From the NCBI RefSeq assembly GCF_013367775.1, contig NZ_CP055157.1:3794001-3858000 (forward strand): DNA of 64,000 nt, given 5' to 3'. A program made the position numbers and the translations under genes. Under the pieces are notes generated by a model, which worked only from the letters and a program-made list of their open reading frames with translations, made no database searches and had not been told where the DNA came from. Shown here one piece after another: positions 9,106-18,043 of the stretch. How positions within the stretch are numbered: position 1 is the first letter of the stretch; each line of letters opens with the position of its first letter. This DNA is from Microbulbifer sp. YPW1. GTDB lineage: Bacteria > Pseudomonadota > Gammaproteobacteria > Pseudomonadales > Cellvibrionaceae.

Positions 9106-10583
9106 TGACGGATCTCGCGTTAAAACGATTGCCTTACGCCTTCGCCAAGCGCCATCAGGTGCTGTTGGCGGAAGTGGATGGAACCCCCGTCTGTCAGTAT
9201 GTGGCGCCGCTGAACCCCAGTGTTCTGGCTGAAGTCCAGCGCCTGTGCGAGACCCCACTCGGGATTGCCGCGGTTGACGCAGAGGTGTTCCAGGAGGCGT
9301 TGCAACGCCAGTACGAGAACCGCGAAGGCGGCAACCTCTCGGATGTCGAGGGGCTGGGTGACGACCTGGATCTGGCGGCAGTGGCCGATTCCCTGCCGGA
9401 AACCGAAGACCTGCTCGAGCAGGAAGACGACGCGCCGATCGTCAAACTGATCAATGCCATCTTTGCCGAGTCGCTCAAGCAGGGCGCCTCGGATATCCAT
9501 ATCGAAACATTCGAAAAACGCCTGGTTGTGCGTTTCCGCGTGGACGGTGTCTTGCGCGAAGTGTTACAGCCGCGGCGCGCGCTGGCACCGCTGCTGGTAT
9601 CCCGTATCAAGGTAATGGCAAAGCTGGATATCGCCGAGAAGCGCGTGCCCCAGGATGGTCGTATCTCGCTGTTGATGGGGGGCCGCGAAGTGGATGTGCG
9701 GGTCTCCACCATGCCGTCTTCTGCCGGCGAGCGCGTGGTGATGCGACTGCTGGACAAGCAGGCGGGAAAAATGGACATGCGCCAGTTGGGAATGGCGGAG
9801 CGGGACCTCAAGGTCATGATGGACCTGCTCGGGCGTCCCCACGGTATCCTGCTGGTAACCGGCCCCACGGGCTCTGGTAAAACCACCACCCTGTATGCGG
9901 GCCTCGCCAGTATCAATAATCGGGAAAAGAACATTCTTACCGTGGAAGACCCGGTGGAATACAACCTGGAAGGGGTAGGGCAGACTCAGGTCAACACCAA
10001 AGCGGATATGACTTTTGCCCGGGGCCTGCGCGCGATTCTGCGACAGGACCCGGATGTGGTGATGGTGGGTGAGATCCGCGACCTGGAAACCATGCAGATC
10101 GCCATTCAGGCGAGTTTGACCGGACACCTGGTACTTTCGACCCTGCACACGAACACCGCACTGGGCGCGGTTACCCGTCTGGTCGATATGGGGATCGAGC
10201 CCTTCCTGCTGTCATCCAGCGTGATTGGTGTGCTCGCCCAGCGGTTGGTGCGGGTGCTGTGCCCCGAATGTCGCCAGCCCCACCCGGCGGACAGCTTTGA
10301 GTGCAGGGTGCTGGGTGTGGATGAGAGTGTTGGCGCGACCATCTACCGTCCAGGTGGCTGCGAGAAATGCAACCACAGTGGTTATCTTGGTCGCGTCGGT
10401 ATCTATGAACTGGTGCCAGTGAATGAGAAACTGCGGCAGATGATTCACGACCGCGACTCCGAGAGTGCGCTGGTCCAGGAGGCCCGAACACTGGGGCCGA
10501 GTATCCGCGATGACGGCATGGCCAAGGTGCTAGCCGGAACCACTTCATTGGAAGAAGTACTTCGGGTAACCCAGGAGTCCTGA
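9105..10583 (+). CDS. gspE: Type II secretion ATPase GspE
   Basis: Cytoplasmic hexameric ATPase that drives pseudopilus assembly, anchored by GspL. It has about 492 residues: an N-terminal GspL-binding domain, Walker A GPTGSGKTT at about residue 253, an Asp box (VEDPVEYNLEGVGQTQVN), a Walker B region PDVVMVGEIRD, a His box (GHLVLSTLHTN), and a tetracysteine zinc-binding insert (CPECRQPHP and CEKCNHSGYLG) typical of GspE. ATG at 9105 overlaps the gspD stop (TGATG); GTG at 9102 is an alternative adding one residue. Confidence 0.97.
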   Translation: MTDLALKRLPYAFAKRHQVLLAEVDGTPVCQYVAPLNPSVLAEVQRLCETPLGIAAVDAEVFQEALQRQYENREGGNLSDVEGLGDDLDLAAVADSLPETEDLLEQEDDAPIVKLINAIFAESLKQGASDIHIETFEKRLVVRFRVDGVLREVLQPRRALAPLLVSRIKVMAKLDIAEKRVPQDGRISLLMGGREVDVRVSTMPSSAGERVVMRLLDKQAGKMDMRQLGMAERDLKVMMDLLGRPHGILLVTGPTGSGKTTTLYAGLASINNREKNILTVEDPVEYNLEGVGQTQVNTKADMTFARGLRAILRQDPDVVMVGEIRDLETMQIAIQASLTGHLVLSTLHTNTALGAVTRLVDMGIEPFLLSSSVIGVLAQRLVRVLCPECRQPHPADSFECRVLGVDESVGATIYRPGGCEKCNHSGYLGRVGIYELVPVNEKLRQMIHDRDSESALVQEARTLGPSIRDDGMAKVLAGTTSLEEVLRVTQES

Positions 10584-10584
10584 A

Positions 10585-11802
10585 ATGGGTGCATTCGAGT
10601 ACACCGCCCTCAACAGTGGTGGCCGCAAAAACCGCGGCACTCTGGAAGCCGACAGCGCCAAGGCGGCGCGGCAACAGCTGCGCGCAAGGGGGCTGATTCC
10701 CCTGGAAGTGACGGCTGCTTCCGAGTCTTCCGGCTCCGCGGGGGCAAGTATCCTGTCTGGCAGCCCGGGGCTGAGTGTCAAGGCGCTGGCGTTGCTTACC
10801 CGTCAGATCGCGACGCTGTTGCGCGCCGGTATTCCCCTCGAAGAAACCCTCGGCGCCATTGCCAATCAGTCCCGCAACCAGAAAGTTCGCCGGATTGTGC
10901 TTGCGGTGCGAGCCAAGGTGCTCGAAGGCCACAGCTTTGCGCAGGCGCTGGCGAGCTTTCCGCGCGCGTTCCCCAAGCTTTACCGGGCCACGGTGGAGGC
11001 GGGAGAGCATTCCGGCCACCTGGACGATGTACTGGAGCGTCTCGCCGATTACACCGAGAGCCAGCAGCAATTCCGGCAGAAGGTACAGCTGGCGTTGATC
11101 TACCCGCTGGTACTGGTGGTTATCTGTGTTCTGGTGGTTACCGGTCTCATGGTCTATGTGGTACCGGATGTGATTGAAGTATTCACCGGCACCGGCCAGC
11201 AACTCCCGCTGGCGACCCGGATACTGGTTTCGATCAGTGATTTCATTTCCGCCTGGGGCTGGCTGATTCCCCCGGTGATCATTGCCCTGGTGGTGTGCTG
11301 GACACTGCTGTTACGGCGCCCGGGGTTTCGCTATCGCTTCCACCACCGCCTGCTGGATATGCCGGCAATCGGCTGGCTGGTGCGCGGTGGCCAGAGTTCA
11401 CGCTATGTGGGTACCCTGGCGATCCTGACCGGCAGCAGCGTGCCGTTAGTGCAGGCCATGGGTATTGCCAGCGGGGTAATGAGCAATGATTTCCTGAAAG
11501 AGCGCCTGCAGATAGCGCAGAAGTTTGTGCGCGAGGGCGGCAGCCTGCGCAAGGCTCTGGAGGATGTGGAGTATTTCCCGCCGATGATGACTTATATGGT
11601 CGCCAGCGGTGAGTCCTCGGGCACCCTCGACCAGATGCTGGTGCGTGCGGCGGAAAATCAGGAGCGGGACCTGCAGGGTGCAGTAACCGCGTTTGTGAGC
11701 CTGTTTGAGCCAATCATGTTGCTGGTGATGGCGGGTATCGTGCTGTTTATCGTAATGGCAATCATGATGCCGATTATGAATATGAACCAGCTGGTCGTTT
11801 GA
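10585..11802 (+). CDS. gspF: Type II secretion inner-membrane platform protein GspF
   Basis: Polytopic core of the assembly platform that connects GspE ATP hydrolysis to pseudopilin insertion. At 405 residues it has normal length, with duplicated T2SSF domains (ALLTRQIATLLRAGIPLEE and VGTLAILTGSSVPLVQAM) and three membrane segments (about residues 170-195, 225-245 and 378-398). The N-terminal motif FEYTALNSGGRKNRGTLEAD is the family opening. It starts one base after the gspE stop. Confidence 0.96.
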   Translation: MGAFEYTALNSGGRKNRGTLEADSAKAARQQLRARGLIPLEVTAASESSGSAGASILSGSPGLSVKALALLTRQIATLLRAGIPLEETLGAIANQSRNQKVRRIVLAVRAKVLEGHSFAQALASFPRAFPKLYRATVEAGEHSGHLDDVLERLADYTESQQQFRQKVQLALIYPLVLVVICVLVVTGLMVYVVPDVIEVFTGTGQQLPLATRILVSISDFISAWGWLIPPVIIALVVCWTLLLRRPGFRYRFHHRLLDMPAIGWLVRGGQSSRYVGTLAILTGSSVPLVQAMGIASGVMSNDFLKERLQIAQKFVREGGSLRKALEDVEYFPPMMTYMVASGESSGTLDQMLVRAAENQERDLQGAVTAFVSLFEPIMLLVMAGIVLFIVMAIMMPIMNMNQLVV

Positions 11803-11833
11803 CCCCGGGTTGAGCGATCAGGCTCGAAGAACC

Positions 11834-11854
11834 GGGACCGCGTTTTGCGGCCCC
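11834..11854 (+). other. Hairpin between gspF and gspG
   Basis: GGGACCGC and GCGGCCCC arms (one A-C mismatch) around GTTTT lie in the 132-bp gap before gspG. No T run follows, so it is not a standard terminator. It could be an mRNA-processing or stability element giving differential expression of the major pseudopilin; this is inference. Confidence 0.3.
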
Positions 11855-11934
11855 TTAAAGTTTGGAATATTTCGAAAATCTGGTGGCGTCGGCTTGAAGT
11901 CCGTTGCCTGAGATCAGTACTCGCGAGGTGAGAA

Positions 11935-12363
11935 ATGAAAAATCTGCGCAAACAAGGGGGCTTTACCCTCATTGAGATCATGGTGGTAATCGTGATTCTC
12001 GGGGTGCTGGGCGCCCTGGTTGTACCCAATATCATGGGCCGTACCGGTGAAGCCCGTATGAAGGCTGCCACGGTCGACCTGCGGGCCATTTCCACCGCGC
12101 TGGATATGTACCGCATGGACAACTTCGTATACCCCAGTTCCGATCAGGGGCTGGAGGCGCTGGTCAGCAAGCCCTCCGGGTTCCCGGAGGCCAAAAACTG
12201 GACCGAGCCCTACCTGAAGAAAGCGCCGAAGGATCCCTGGGGCAACCAGTACCAGTACATCAGCCCTGGCAGCTCGGGTCCCTACGACCTGTTTTCACTG
12301 GGTGCCGATGGCAAGCCCGGTGGTGAAGGCGAAGCGGCCGATCTGTTCGCTTCCGAGCTCTGA
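11935..12363 (+). CDS. gspG: Major pseudopilin GspG
   Basis: Main subunit of the type II secretion pseudopilus. At 142 residues it has a short basic leader (MKNLRKQGG) cleaved before FTLIE, with Glu at +5, followed by the hydrophobic helix IMVVIVILGVLGALVVPNI. The C-terminal globular part has the GspG calcium-site region (KDPWGNQYQYISPG, DLFSLGADGKPGGEGEAADL). An SD-like GAGGTGAG precedes the ATG. It requires a prepilin peptidase (GspO/PilD) that is not encoded in the window. Confidence 0.97.
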   Translation: MKNLRKQGGFTLIEIMVVIVILGVLGALVVPNIMGRTGEARMKAATVDLRAISTALDMYRMDNFVYPSSDQGLEALVSKPSGFPEAKNWTEPYLKKAPKDPWGNQYQYISPGSSGPYDLFSLGADGKPGGEGEAADLFASEL

Positions 12364-12383
12364 GGCCTGACAGGGCCTTGGCT

Positions 12384-13016
12384 ATGCGCGTCGCAGCCTG
12401 CCGCCAACGGGGTTTTACCCTGATCGAACTGCTGGTGGTGATTGTCATCATCGCTTCACTGGCGGGTATGGCGACGCTTTCCCTGAGCAATAGTGACAGT
12501 CGTAACTGGACCGGCGAGGTCCAGCGGCTGGCAAACCTGCTGCAACTGGTTTCAGACCGCGCCTTGATCGACAAGATGCACTACGGAGTGGTGTTCGAAG
12601 AGGACAGCTACCAGGTGGTGCGCTACGACACCGCCACCATGAAGTGGCAGACGATCGACTTCTCCGGGCAGGCCGGCGCCTCCGCCAGCGCGCGTCGCTT
12701 CACCGCCCATCAGCTCACGCCCAATATGCGTCTGGAAATCCTTTCTCAGACGGAGTTGCCCGGTGCCAGGGATGCCGATTCCAGTTTCGGCGGTAGTCGG
12801 GCATCTGGCAGTTCTTCCAGCAAAGATGACAAGGCCGGTAAAAAAGGCAAAGAGGAAGAAATCCTGCCCCAGTTCGCCGCGCTTTCCAGTGGCGAAGTGC
12901 TACCGGTGGAAATCGCCTTCCTGCTCCTCAAGGACGGCGATGTAGGCCGCGCCGCGGTCATTTCGTACAGCAGCCTCTACGGTATGCAGCTGGAGTGGCA
13001 GAGCGATGAATACTGA
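12384..13016 (+). CDS. gspH: Minor pseudopilin GspH
   Basis: Minor pseudopilin of the type II system. The leader MRVAACRQRG precedes FTLIE and the hydrophobic helix LLVVIVIIASLAGMATLSL. ATG at 12384 is preferred over TTG at 12378 because AGGG lies eight bases upstream. The 210-residue product is longer than usual for GspH owing to a Ser/Lys-rich insertion of about 25 residues (GGSRASGSSSSKDDKAGKKG) in the globular domain. The gene overlaps gspI by 11 bases. Confidence 0.9.
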   Translation: MRVAACRQRGFTLIELLVVIVIIASLAGMATLSLSNSDSRNWTGEVQRLANLLQLVSDRALIDKMHYGVVFEEDSYQVVRYDTATMKWQTIDFSGQAGASASARRFTAHQLTPNMRLEILSQTELPGARDADSSFGGSRASGSSSSKDDKAGKKGKEEEILPQFAALSSGEVLPVEIAFLLLKDGDVGRAAVISYSSLYGMQLEWQSDEY

Positions 13017-13458
13017 GCGCTGCTCAAGTCACGCACTGCGAAATACCTATCGCAGCCAGCGGGGATTTACCCTGGTAGAGGTGCTGGTGGCACTGGTTAT
13101 TTTTGGGGTGATTGCAGCCAGTGTGCTGAAAACCCTGCAGGACAGTGTGCGACAGCAGGCCGCGCTCGAACAGCGGCTCACGGCCAACTGGGTCGCGCAA
13201 CAGGCGCTTGCGGAAATCCGCCTGCGTACAGACTGGCCGCCGCTGGGCAAAAAGACCGAGAAGGTATCCCTGGCGGACCGGGATTGGGAAGTCTCCGCAG
13301 AAGTCAAAACCACCAATGAGCCGAAAATGCGGCACATCATTGTCCAGGTCGGGATGCCGGAGCAGCCACCGATTCTCACCATTGATTCGTGGGTGGCGCA
13401 ATCGGTCGGTAGTGCGGCGACCTCAGGCTCGAGCACAGGGGGAGGGCGGTCCCCATGA
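13006..13458 (+). CDS. gspI: Minor pseudopilin GspI
   Basis: Tip-complex pseudopilin that initiates pseudopilus assembly with GspJ and GspK. The 20-residue leader ends RSQRG before FTLVE, then VLVALVIFGVIAASVLKTL; a downstream LEQRLTANWVAQQALAEIRLR segment is typical of GspI. It has 150 residues, ending in a Ser/Gly tail (SAATSGSSTGGGRSP). The ATG lies inside the gspH end (11-base overlap), and the stop overlaps the gspJ start by four bases (ATGA). Confidence 0.94.
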   Translation: MNTERCSSHALRNTYRSQRGFTLVEVLVALVIFGVIAASVLKTLQDSVRQQAALEQRLTANWVAQQALAEIRLRTDWPPLGKKTEKVSLADRDWEVSAEVKTTNEPKMRHIIVQVGMPEQPPILTIDSWVAQSVGSAATSGSSTGGGRSP

Positions 13459-14309
13459 GCCATCTTCGCAAGACGCCGGCCCGCGGCTTCACCCTGATCG
13501 AGATCATGGTGGTGCTGGTGATTGTGTCGATCATCGGCATTGGTTCCTATTCCCTGCTGGAAACTTTCTTCACCACCGACCGGGTGTTGACCGCGCGCGC
13601 CGATGAGATGCGGCGCTTGTCCATGGCCATGTACCGCCTGGACGATGATCTGCGGCAGCTCACGGTGAGGCCGGTTAAGAACGCCTATAGCGGCTATGAA
13701 CCGGCGTTTCAGGGCGTCACCAACGAATTTGAATTTACCCGTCTGGGGGCTGCCAACCTTACGCGCGAGCCGCGCGGCAACGTTCAGCGTCTGCACTACG
13801 GACTGGGCTACCCGGATGAGGACGCAGTGAGTCGCTTCGAGCGCGACCCGGACGACGACACCGCACTGCTGTTGCGCAGCCGTTGGCAGATTCTGGACCG
13901 GGGGCCGGATTCCGAGCCCATTGCCGAGCCGATTCTGGACGGCATCGTCGATCTGAATGTGCGCTACTACGACCGCGATACCCGCACCTGGTTGGCCCAG
14001 TGGCCGCCGGCTTCCTCGACCACAACGCCGGGTGCGGTGGATTTACGTCTTCCGCTGGCGATTGAGATAACCCTGCTCACCCGCACTGGCGGTGAGATGC
14101 GGCGAGTATTTCCCCTGCCCGAATACACGGTTTCTGCGGGTGGGGGCAGCTCGTCTGGCGGGACCGCGAGCTCGGGGGGCAGCACCAGTTCCGGCGGCGG
14201 AAGCACCGGGAGTTCCGGTGGTGCGGGCAGTGGGGGAAGTACCGGGTCCAGCGGCGGAACGGGTGATGGGAATCGCGATTCCGACAGCGACCGCGGGGAG
14301 GGCCAATGA
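13455..14309 (+). CDS. gspJ: Minor pseudopilin GspJ with long Gly/Ser tail
   Basis: Tip-complex minor pseudopilin. The leader MSHLRKTPARG precedes FTLIE and the helix IMVVLVIVSIIGIGSYSLL. Globular-domain landmarks are RLSMAMYRLDDDLRQLTVRPV and a C-terminal VDLRLPLAIEITLLTRTGGEMRRVFPLP. After that the protein has roughly 55 residues of almost pure Gly/Ser/Thr (14140-14305) ending DSDSDRGEGQ, which is not part of the GspJ fold. The gene overlaps gspI and gspK by four bases each. Confidence 0.93.
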   Translation: MSHLRKTPARGFTLIEIMVVLVIVSIIGIGSYSLLETFFTTDRVLTARADEMRRLSMAMYRLDDDLRQLTVRPVKNAYSGYEPAFQGVTNEFEFTRLGAANLTREPRGNVQRLHYGLGYPDEDAVSRFERDPDDDTALLLRSRWQILDRGPDSEPIAEPILDGIVDLNVRYYDRDTRTWLAQWPPASSTTTPGAVDLRLPLAIEITLLTRTGGEMRRVFPLPEYTVSAGGGSSSGGTASSGGSTSSGGGSTGSSGGAGSGGSTGSSGGTGDGNRDSDSDRGEGQ

Positions 14310-15307
14310 TCGTGCGCACACTGAAACGCCAGCGCGGCGTGGCACTGATCACTGTACTGCTGGTGATGGTTATAGCGGTGGCTGCAGTCACTCATGCGGT
14401 GACGCGGAACCGCTTGGCGATTTCCCGCACCAGCGCAATCCTGGCGAACACCCAGCTGGCGGAATTTGTACACGGTGCCGAGGCCTGGGCCATTATCGCG
14501 CTGGAGCAGGACTTCGCCGATGACCTCACGGCGGCCGCCGCCAGTGACAATCTTCAGGAGCCCTGGGCTCAGAAGATGCTCGAGTTCAACCCGGGAAATG
14601 GAAAGATCCGTATACGAATCAAAGACTTGCAGTCTTGTTTTAATGTAAACAATTTAACGGAGAGTCGAGCTGGTGGCGCGGGTAGTAGGGGCGGAAGCGG
14701 TGCTGCCGGTAGCGGCTACAGCAGTGTGCTGCAACGCCTGGTGCGTAATCTCGGCGGGCGCAATGAAACCGCCCTGGCCATCGTCGACTGGATCGACCCC
14801 GGAGACACGCCGCTGGCATCCGGCACTGAGGACACCGGTTATCTGGGCCTGGAAGTGGCCTACCGCACGCCGGACACATTTATCACCGACGTTTCCGAGC
14901 TAAGCGCCGGGCAGGGGATCGAGCCCGAAGAGTGGCGTGCGATCGAGCCGGAGCTTTGCGCGTTGCCCGAGTCCTCTACCAAGGTCAATGTAAACACTGC
15001 GTCCGAGGCGTTGCTGTCGGCAATGTATCCCTCGGCAAATATCGCAGGGCTGATCAACCAGCGTGAGGGTGGAATGTTTTTTACCCAAATGGCGGATCTG
15101 ACGCCATTTAGCGTTACCGGTGGGGGCGAACTGGATTTCAACAGCGCGTATTATGTCGCGCATATTGCTGTGCAACTGGGCCCGGAACACCGGCAGTACT
15201 GGGAGTCGACCCTGAAGCTCGATACCACTACCGGTGCAGTCAAAGTCATACAACGCCAAAGACGCGAATTTTCCGGGCAATTATTGCAGGAGTTACTGGG
15301 GGACTAA
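14306..15307 (+). CDS. gspK: Minor pseudopilin GspK
   Basis: Largest minor pseudopilin, capping the pseudopilus tip. The leader MIVRTLKRQRG precedes VALITVLLVMVIAVAAVTHAV; as usual for GspK there is no Glu at +5. The helix-hairpin-helix-like alpha domain includes CFNVNNL, AIVDWIDPGDTPLASGTEDTGYLG and ELCALPESSTKVNVNTASEALL. A Gly/Ser-rich insertion (AGGAGSRGGSGAAGSGYSS) follows NNLTESR. The product has 333 residues. The gene overlaps gspJ by four bases and abuts gspL. Confidence 0.95.
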   Translation: MIVRTLKRQRGVALITVLLVMVIAVAAVTHAVTRNRLAISRTSAILANTQLAEFVHGAEAWAIIALEQDFADDLTAAAASDNLQEPWAQKMLEFNPGNGKIRIRIKDLQSCFNVNNLTESRAGGAGSRGGSGAAGSGYSSVLQRLVRNLGGRNETALAIVDWIDPGDTPLASGTEDTGYLGLEVAYRTPDTFITDVSELSAGQGIEPEEWRAIEPELCALPESSTKVNVNTASEALLSAMYPSANIAGLINQREGGMFFTQMADLTPFSVTGGGELDFNSAYYVAHIAVQLGPEHRQYWESTLKLDTTTGAVKVIQRQRREFSGQLLQELLGD

Positions 15308-16660
15308 TTGAGCCAGGAAATGAAATTACTAAGGCTGCGCGAGCCGGTTGCCGGTTCGCACAGTGGTGAACAGGTGCTCGCAGCGGGCAGTGTTCTGCTA
15401 CAGCGCTGGCAGCAGGGCGAGTGGCAGGATGTCGCTACCGATGCCGCGTTCCAGCTCGCCTTTGCAGCGGATACGCCAGACTCCGGTTATCAAATTGATG
15501 AGTCTCAGACCGGGGTGGATACCCCGGAGTCCGGCGACCATGTCGATGGCCTGGCGTTCGAGCCGGAAGAGCGGGCGATCATTCTGATTCCGGGCAGCTG
15601 GGTCTGGAATGGCCTTGAAACCATACCGCGTGCGGCCCGTCGCCAGAGCAGCGCTGTGGGTTACATGGTGGAAGAGCAGCTCGCAGAAGATGTCGAGGAC
15701 CTGCACTTCGTGTGCGAGCCGGTATCGGGGGATCTTTGCAGTGTGATGGCGGTGGCCAGCGACAAGTTGGCAGCACTGAAAGGGCAGGTGGAACGTCTGG
15801 GGTGGCCGGTGATAGCGGCGATCCCGGAATATCGCATCCTTGCCGATACGGACAAACGTTCCGCGGTTTGGCTCGATGCCGAACGCGCGCATTTCTGGCA
15901 GGCCTGCGGCAAAGGAATGTCGGTAGCACGTCCATTGGCGGGGGTGATCGCCGAGACTCTGTTTGCGCCAGTTGAGGAAACGGTAGAAGAAGGGCCAGGG
16001 TCTCCTGAGGCCGACGATGGATCCGATCTGCGGGTGCTGGGTGATGCTACCGAGCTCGAGCTGGCCACTTTTCAGCAGCTGGCTGAGGTGGCTTCCATTG
16101 AGGAATCGCCGGAAACGGCTTTCCTGGCGTCGGTTGGTGCCGTGGTTCCCGGCAATCTACTGAGCGGTGATTTCCAGATTGCGCTCAAGTCCGATGCGGG
16201 CCCCTGGTGGAAAAAGCCCGCGATCGCGGTGGCGGCCTGTTTTGTCCTGCAGCTGGTCTTTTTTGTCGGTGCCGGCATCTATTACAAAGTTCAGGCAGGC
16301 AAGGCCGATGAAGCGGCAAAGGCCCTGTTTACGGAAATCTTCCCCGGCGACAGCCCCAGTGCCGACCTCCGTCGCCAGATCACCGGATACCTGAATCAGG
16401 CCTCGGGCGGTGGCGGCGAGTTTGCCGGCCAACTGCAGCAATTGAGTAAAGTCTGGACAACGGGCAAGCCGGGTGAGCTGAAGTTGCAGTCCTTGCGTTT
16501 CGACGGCAACCGAGGTGAGCTGGTACTGCAGTTGCGCGCTGCTAATTTGGGGCAGCTTGACTCGGTGGTTGGCAAATTGAGCAGCGGCCAGTTCAAGGCC
16601 GAATTGCTGGCCGCAAACGAGCTGGAAGAGGGCGTGTCCGGACGAATTCGCCTCCGGTAA
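15308..16660 (+). CDS. gspL: Type II secretion protein GspL
   Basis: Bitopic membrane protein that recruits GspE through an actin-like cytoplasmic domain. It has 450 residues: the cytoplasmic part includes FEPEERAIILIPGSWVWNGLE and SSAVGYMVEEQLAEDVEDLH, a membrane segment lies near residues 300-322 (PAIAVAACFVLQLVFFVGAG), and the periplasmic ferredoxin-like domain ends LLAANELEEGVSGRIRLR. TTG at 15308, directly after the gspK stop with GGGGGA six bases upstream, is the likely start; ATG at 15320 is a weaker alternative. Confidence 0.92.
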   Translation: MSQEMKLLRLREPVAGSHSGEQVLAAGSVLLQRWQQGEWQDVATDAAFQLAFAADTPDSGYQIDESQTGVDTPESGDHVDGLAFEPEERAIILIPGSWVWNGLETIPRAARRQSSAVGYMVEEQLAEDVEDLHFVCEPVSGDLCSVMAVASDKLAALKGQVERLGWPVIAAIPEYRILADTDKRSAVWLDAERAHFWQACGKGMSVARPLAGVIAETLFAPVEETVEEGPGSPEADDGSDLRVLGDATELELATFQQLAEVASIEESPETAFLASVGAVVPGNLLSGDFQIALKSDAGPWWKKPAIAVAACFVLQLVFFVGAGIYYKVQAGKADEAAKALFTEIFPGDSPSADLRRQITGYLNQASGGGGEFAGQLQQLSKVWTTGKPGELKLQSLRFDGNRGELVLQLRAANLGQLDSVVGKLSSGQFKAELLAANELEEGVSGRIRLR

Positions 16661-16710
16661 CCGCTTACAGAACCGCGGACGGAATAATCAGAACAAGACT
16701 ATCCATCACT

Positions 16711-17199
16711 ATGAAACAAACGATTGAACAGTGGCGCCAGAAGTGGATCGCGTTGCCCGCAAGTGACCAGCGGGCGCTGGGTCTGCTGGGGCTTTTTCTG
16801 GGCACCATGTTTATTGTGTTTGGGCTTTTTCAGCCTGCCCAATCCTTTTTCGATAGTGCCCGCGCGGAAGCGGAGCAGTCCCGCGAACTTCTCGCGTGGA
16901 TCGAGAAGCAGCGTCCGCAGTTGGAGCGCATCGAGCGCAGTAGCGGTGGGCAATCTCAAGCCCAGGGAACACTGCTTCAGCGGGTTACCGCGGCAGCGAA
17001 CAACCACAAGGTGACCATCAAGCGATTCGAGCCTGAAGGCAGCGGCCGTATCCGGTTGTGGATTGATGAAGCCCGCTATCAGGATCTGCAGCCATGGCTC
17101 AATACGCTATTGCAGCAGCGCTTTGTGATCCGCTCTGTCAGTGTGGATGCGCTGGCGGAAGAGGGAATGGTGTCGGCACGCCTCACGTTGGAGCGATGA
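16711..17199 (+). CDS. gspM: Type II secretion protein GspM
   Basis: Small bitopic partner of GspL in the inner-membrane platform. At 162 residues it has a short basic N-terminus (KQTIEQWRQKWIALPASDQRA), one membrane helix (LGLLGLFLGTMFIVFGLFQ), a coiled-coil-like stretch, and a ferredoxin-like periplasmic domain (VTIKRFEPEGSGRIRLWIDE, VSVDALAEEGMVSARLTLER). It is the last recognisable gsp gene; no gspN or gspO follows. Confidence 0.92.
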   Translation: MKQTIEQWRQKWIALPASDQRALGLLGLFLGTMFIVFGLFQPAQSFFDSARAEAEQSRELLAWIEKQRPQLERIERSSGGQSQAQGTLLQRVTAAANNHKVTIKRFEPEGSGRIRLWIDEARYQDLQPWLNTLLQQRFVIRSVSVDALAEEGMVSARLTLER

Positions 17200-17473
17200 C
17201 AGAGCTTCCGGGGGGTAGGGGTGTCCGCTGCCACGTGATGTTGCATGTTGCGCAGGTATTCAGGCGGTTGAAGCTAAAAAACATCCGATCTTTCTGGTTT
17301 CTGTGATTAGGTTGGGCGAAACCCAAGAATTCTGTCGTTTATAACGATAAATTAGGTTGGTGTGACCTGATATTCCAGTTGCCGTCTGGGACGGAGAGCG
17401 GAGATTTCCTCTCACAAATGGCGCCATTTTCTCCCTATACTCAAGGGTATTGAGAAGAAACAGGGGCGAGACC

Positions 17474-17743
17474 ATGCTGCTTCGAGACTCCGGGACCAAC
17501 CATCTGATTGACGTGGCCGATATCGTCACGCTTGCCAATCCCTACGAATTGACTGTGGTGGGGCGATACCTCTGGGGGGAAGAAATTCAGGACCCGGAGG
17601 TGTTCGATAAGGCTCAACTGCAGTTTCTCTCCGGTGAGTCCCTGCCGCGCTGCTGGCATGACAGCCGCTATCGCGATAGGGAGGTCCGTCGTATCAAGTG
17701 CGGTACCCGCATCGATGACAGCGACTACTATCAGGGCGCCTGA
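17474..17743 (+). CDS. Small conserved-looking protein of unknown function
   Basis: An 89-residue acidic soluble protein starting MLLRDSGTNHLIDVADIVTL. ATG at 17474 is chosen for the AGGGGCGAG ribosome site just upstream; an earlier in-frame start at 17450 is less likely. There are no membrane segments or signal peptide. A TATACT hexamer at 17436-17441 could be its -10 box. The middle region (NPYELTVVGRYLWGEEIQDPEVF) looks like a small folded domain, and there are two Cys (LPRCWHD, RIKCGTR). I do not recognise the family. It lies alone between gspM and the DUF2788 gene. Confidence 0.6.
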   Translation: MLLRDSGTNHLIDVADIVTLANPYELTVVGRYLWGEEIQDPEVFDKAQLQFLSGESLPRCWHDSRYRDREVRRIKCGTRIDDSDYYQGA

Positions 17744-18043
17744 CGCCGGCTGCTGATCGGGGTAATTGATTCAGCACGATCCCGTGGCTTTGTGATAATG
17801 CCCGGGATCGAGTTCGTTTGAGGTGGGCCTGGCCCGGTTGGAACTCAACACCTCCTGACTTTCAAGACGCGGAGACACGAGAATCTAGGCCGCTAATTCG
17901 TGGTTTCGTACCATTTCCTCCTATACAATACGCGCCAATTTTTCTCCGGCAGATTGGATTGCAGGATGGGTACCGGCGCAAGCCGCTCATTCTTGGTGCA
18001 TGTGTTTGTGAGAAACCCGGAAAGCTGAAGCGGAAGTTGAGCC
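17744..18043. other. Intergenic region upstream of the DUF2788 gene
   Basis: About 300 bp with no convincing gene. It contains an inverted repeat CGATCCCG (17777-17784) / CGGGATCG (17803-17810) with an 18-base loop and no T run, and a TATACA box near 17921 that may belong to the promoter of the next gene. Nothing else stands out. Confidence 0.4.

Noticed and set aside
7726-9258. 510-codon minus-strand frame over gspD
   Set aside because: Shadow of gspD; low-complexity His/Arg-rich translation.
17777-17810. CGATCCCG/CGGGATCG inverted repeat as a terminator
   Set aside because: The 18-base loop and absence of a T run make termination unlikely.
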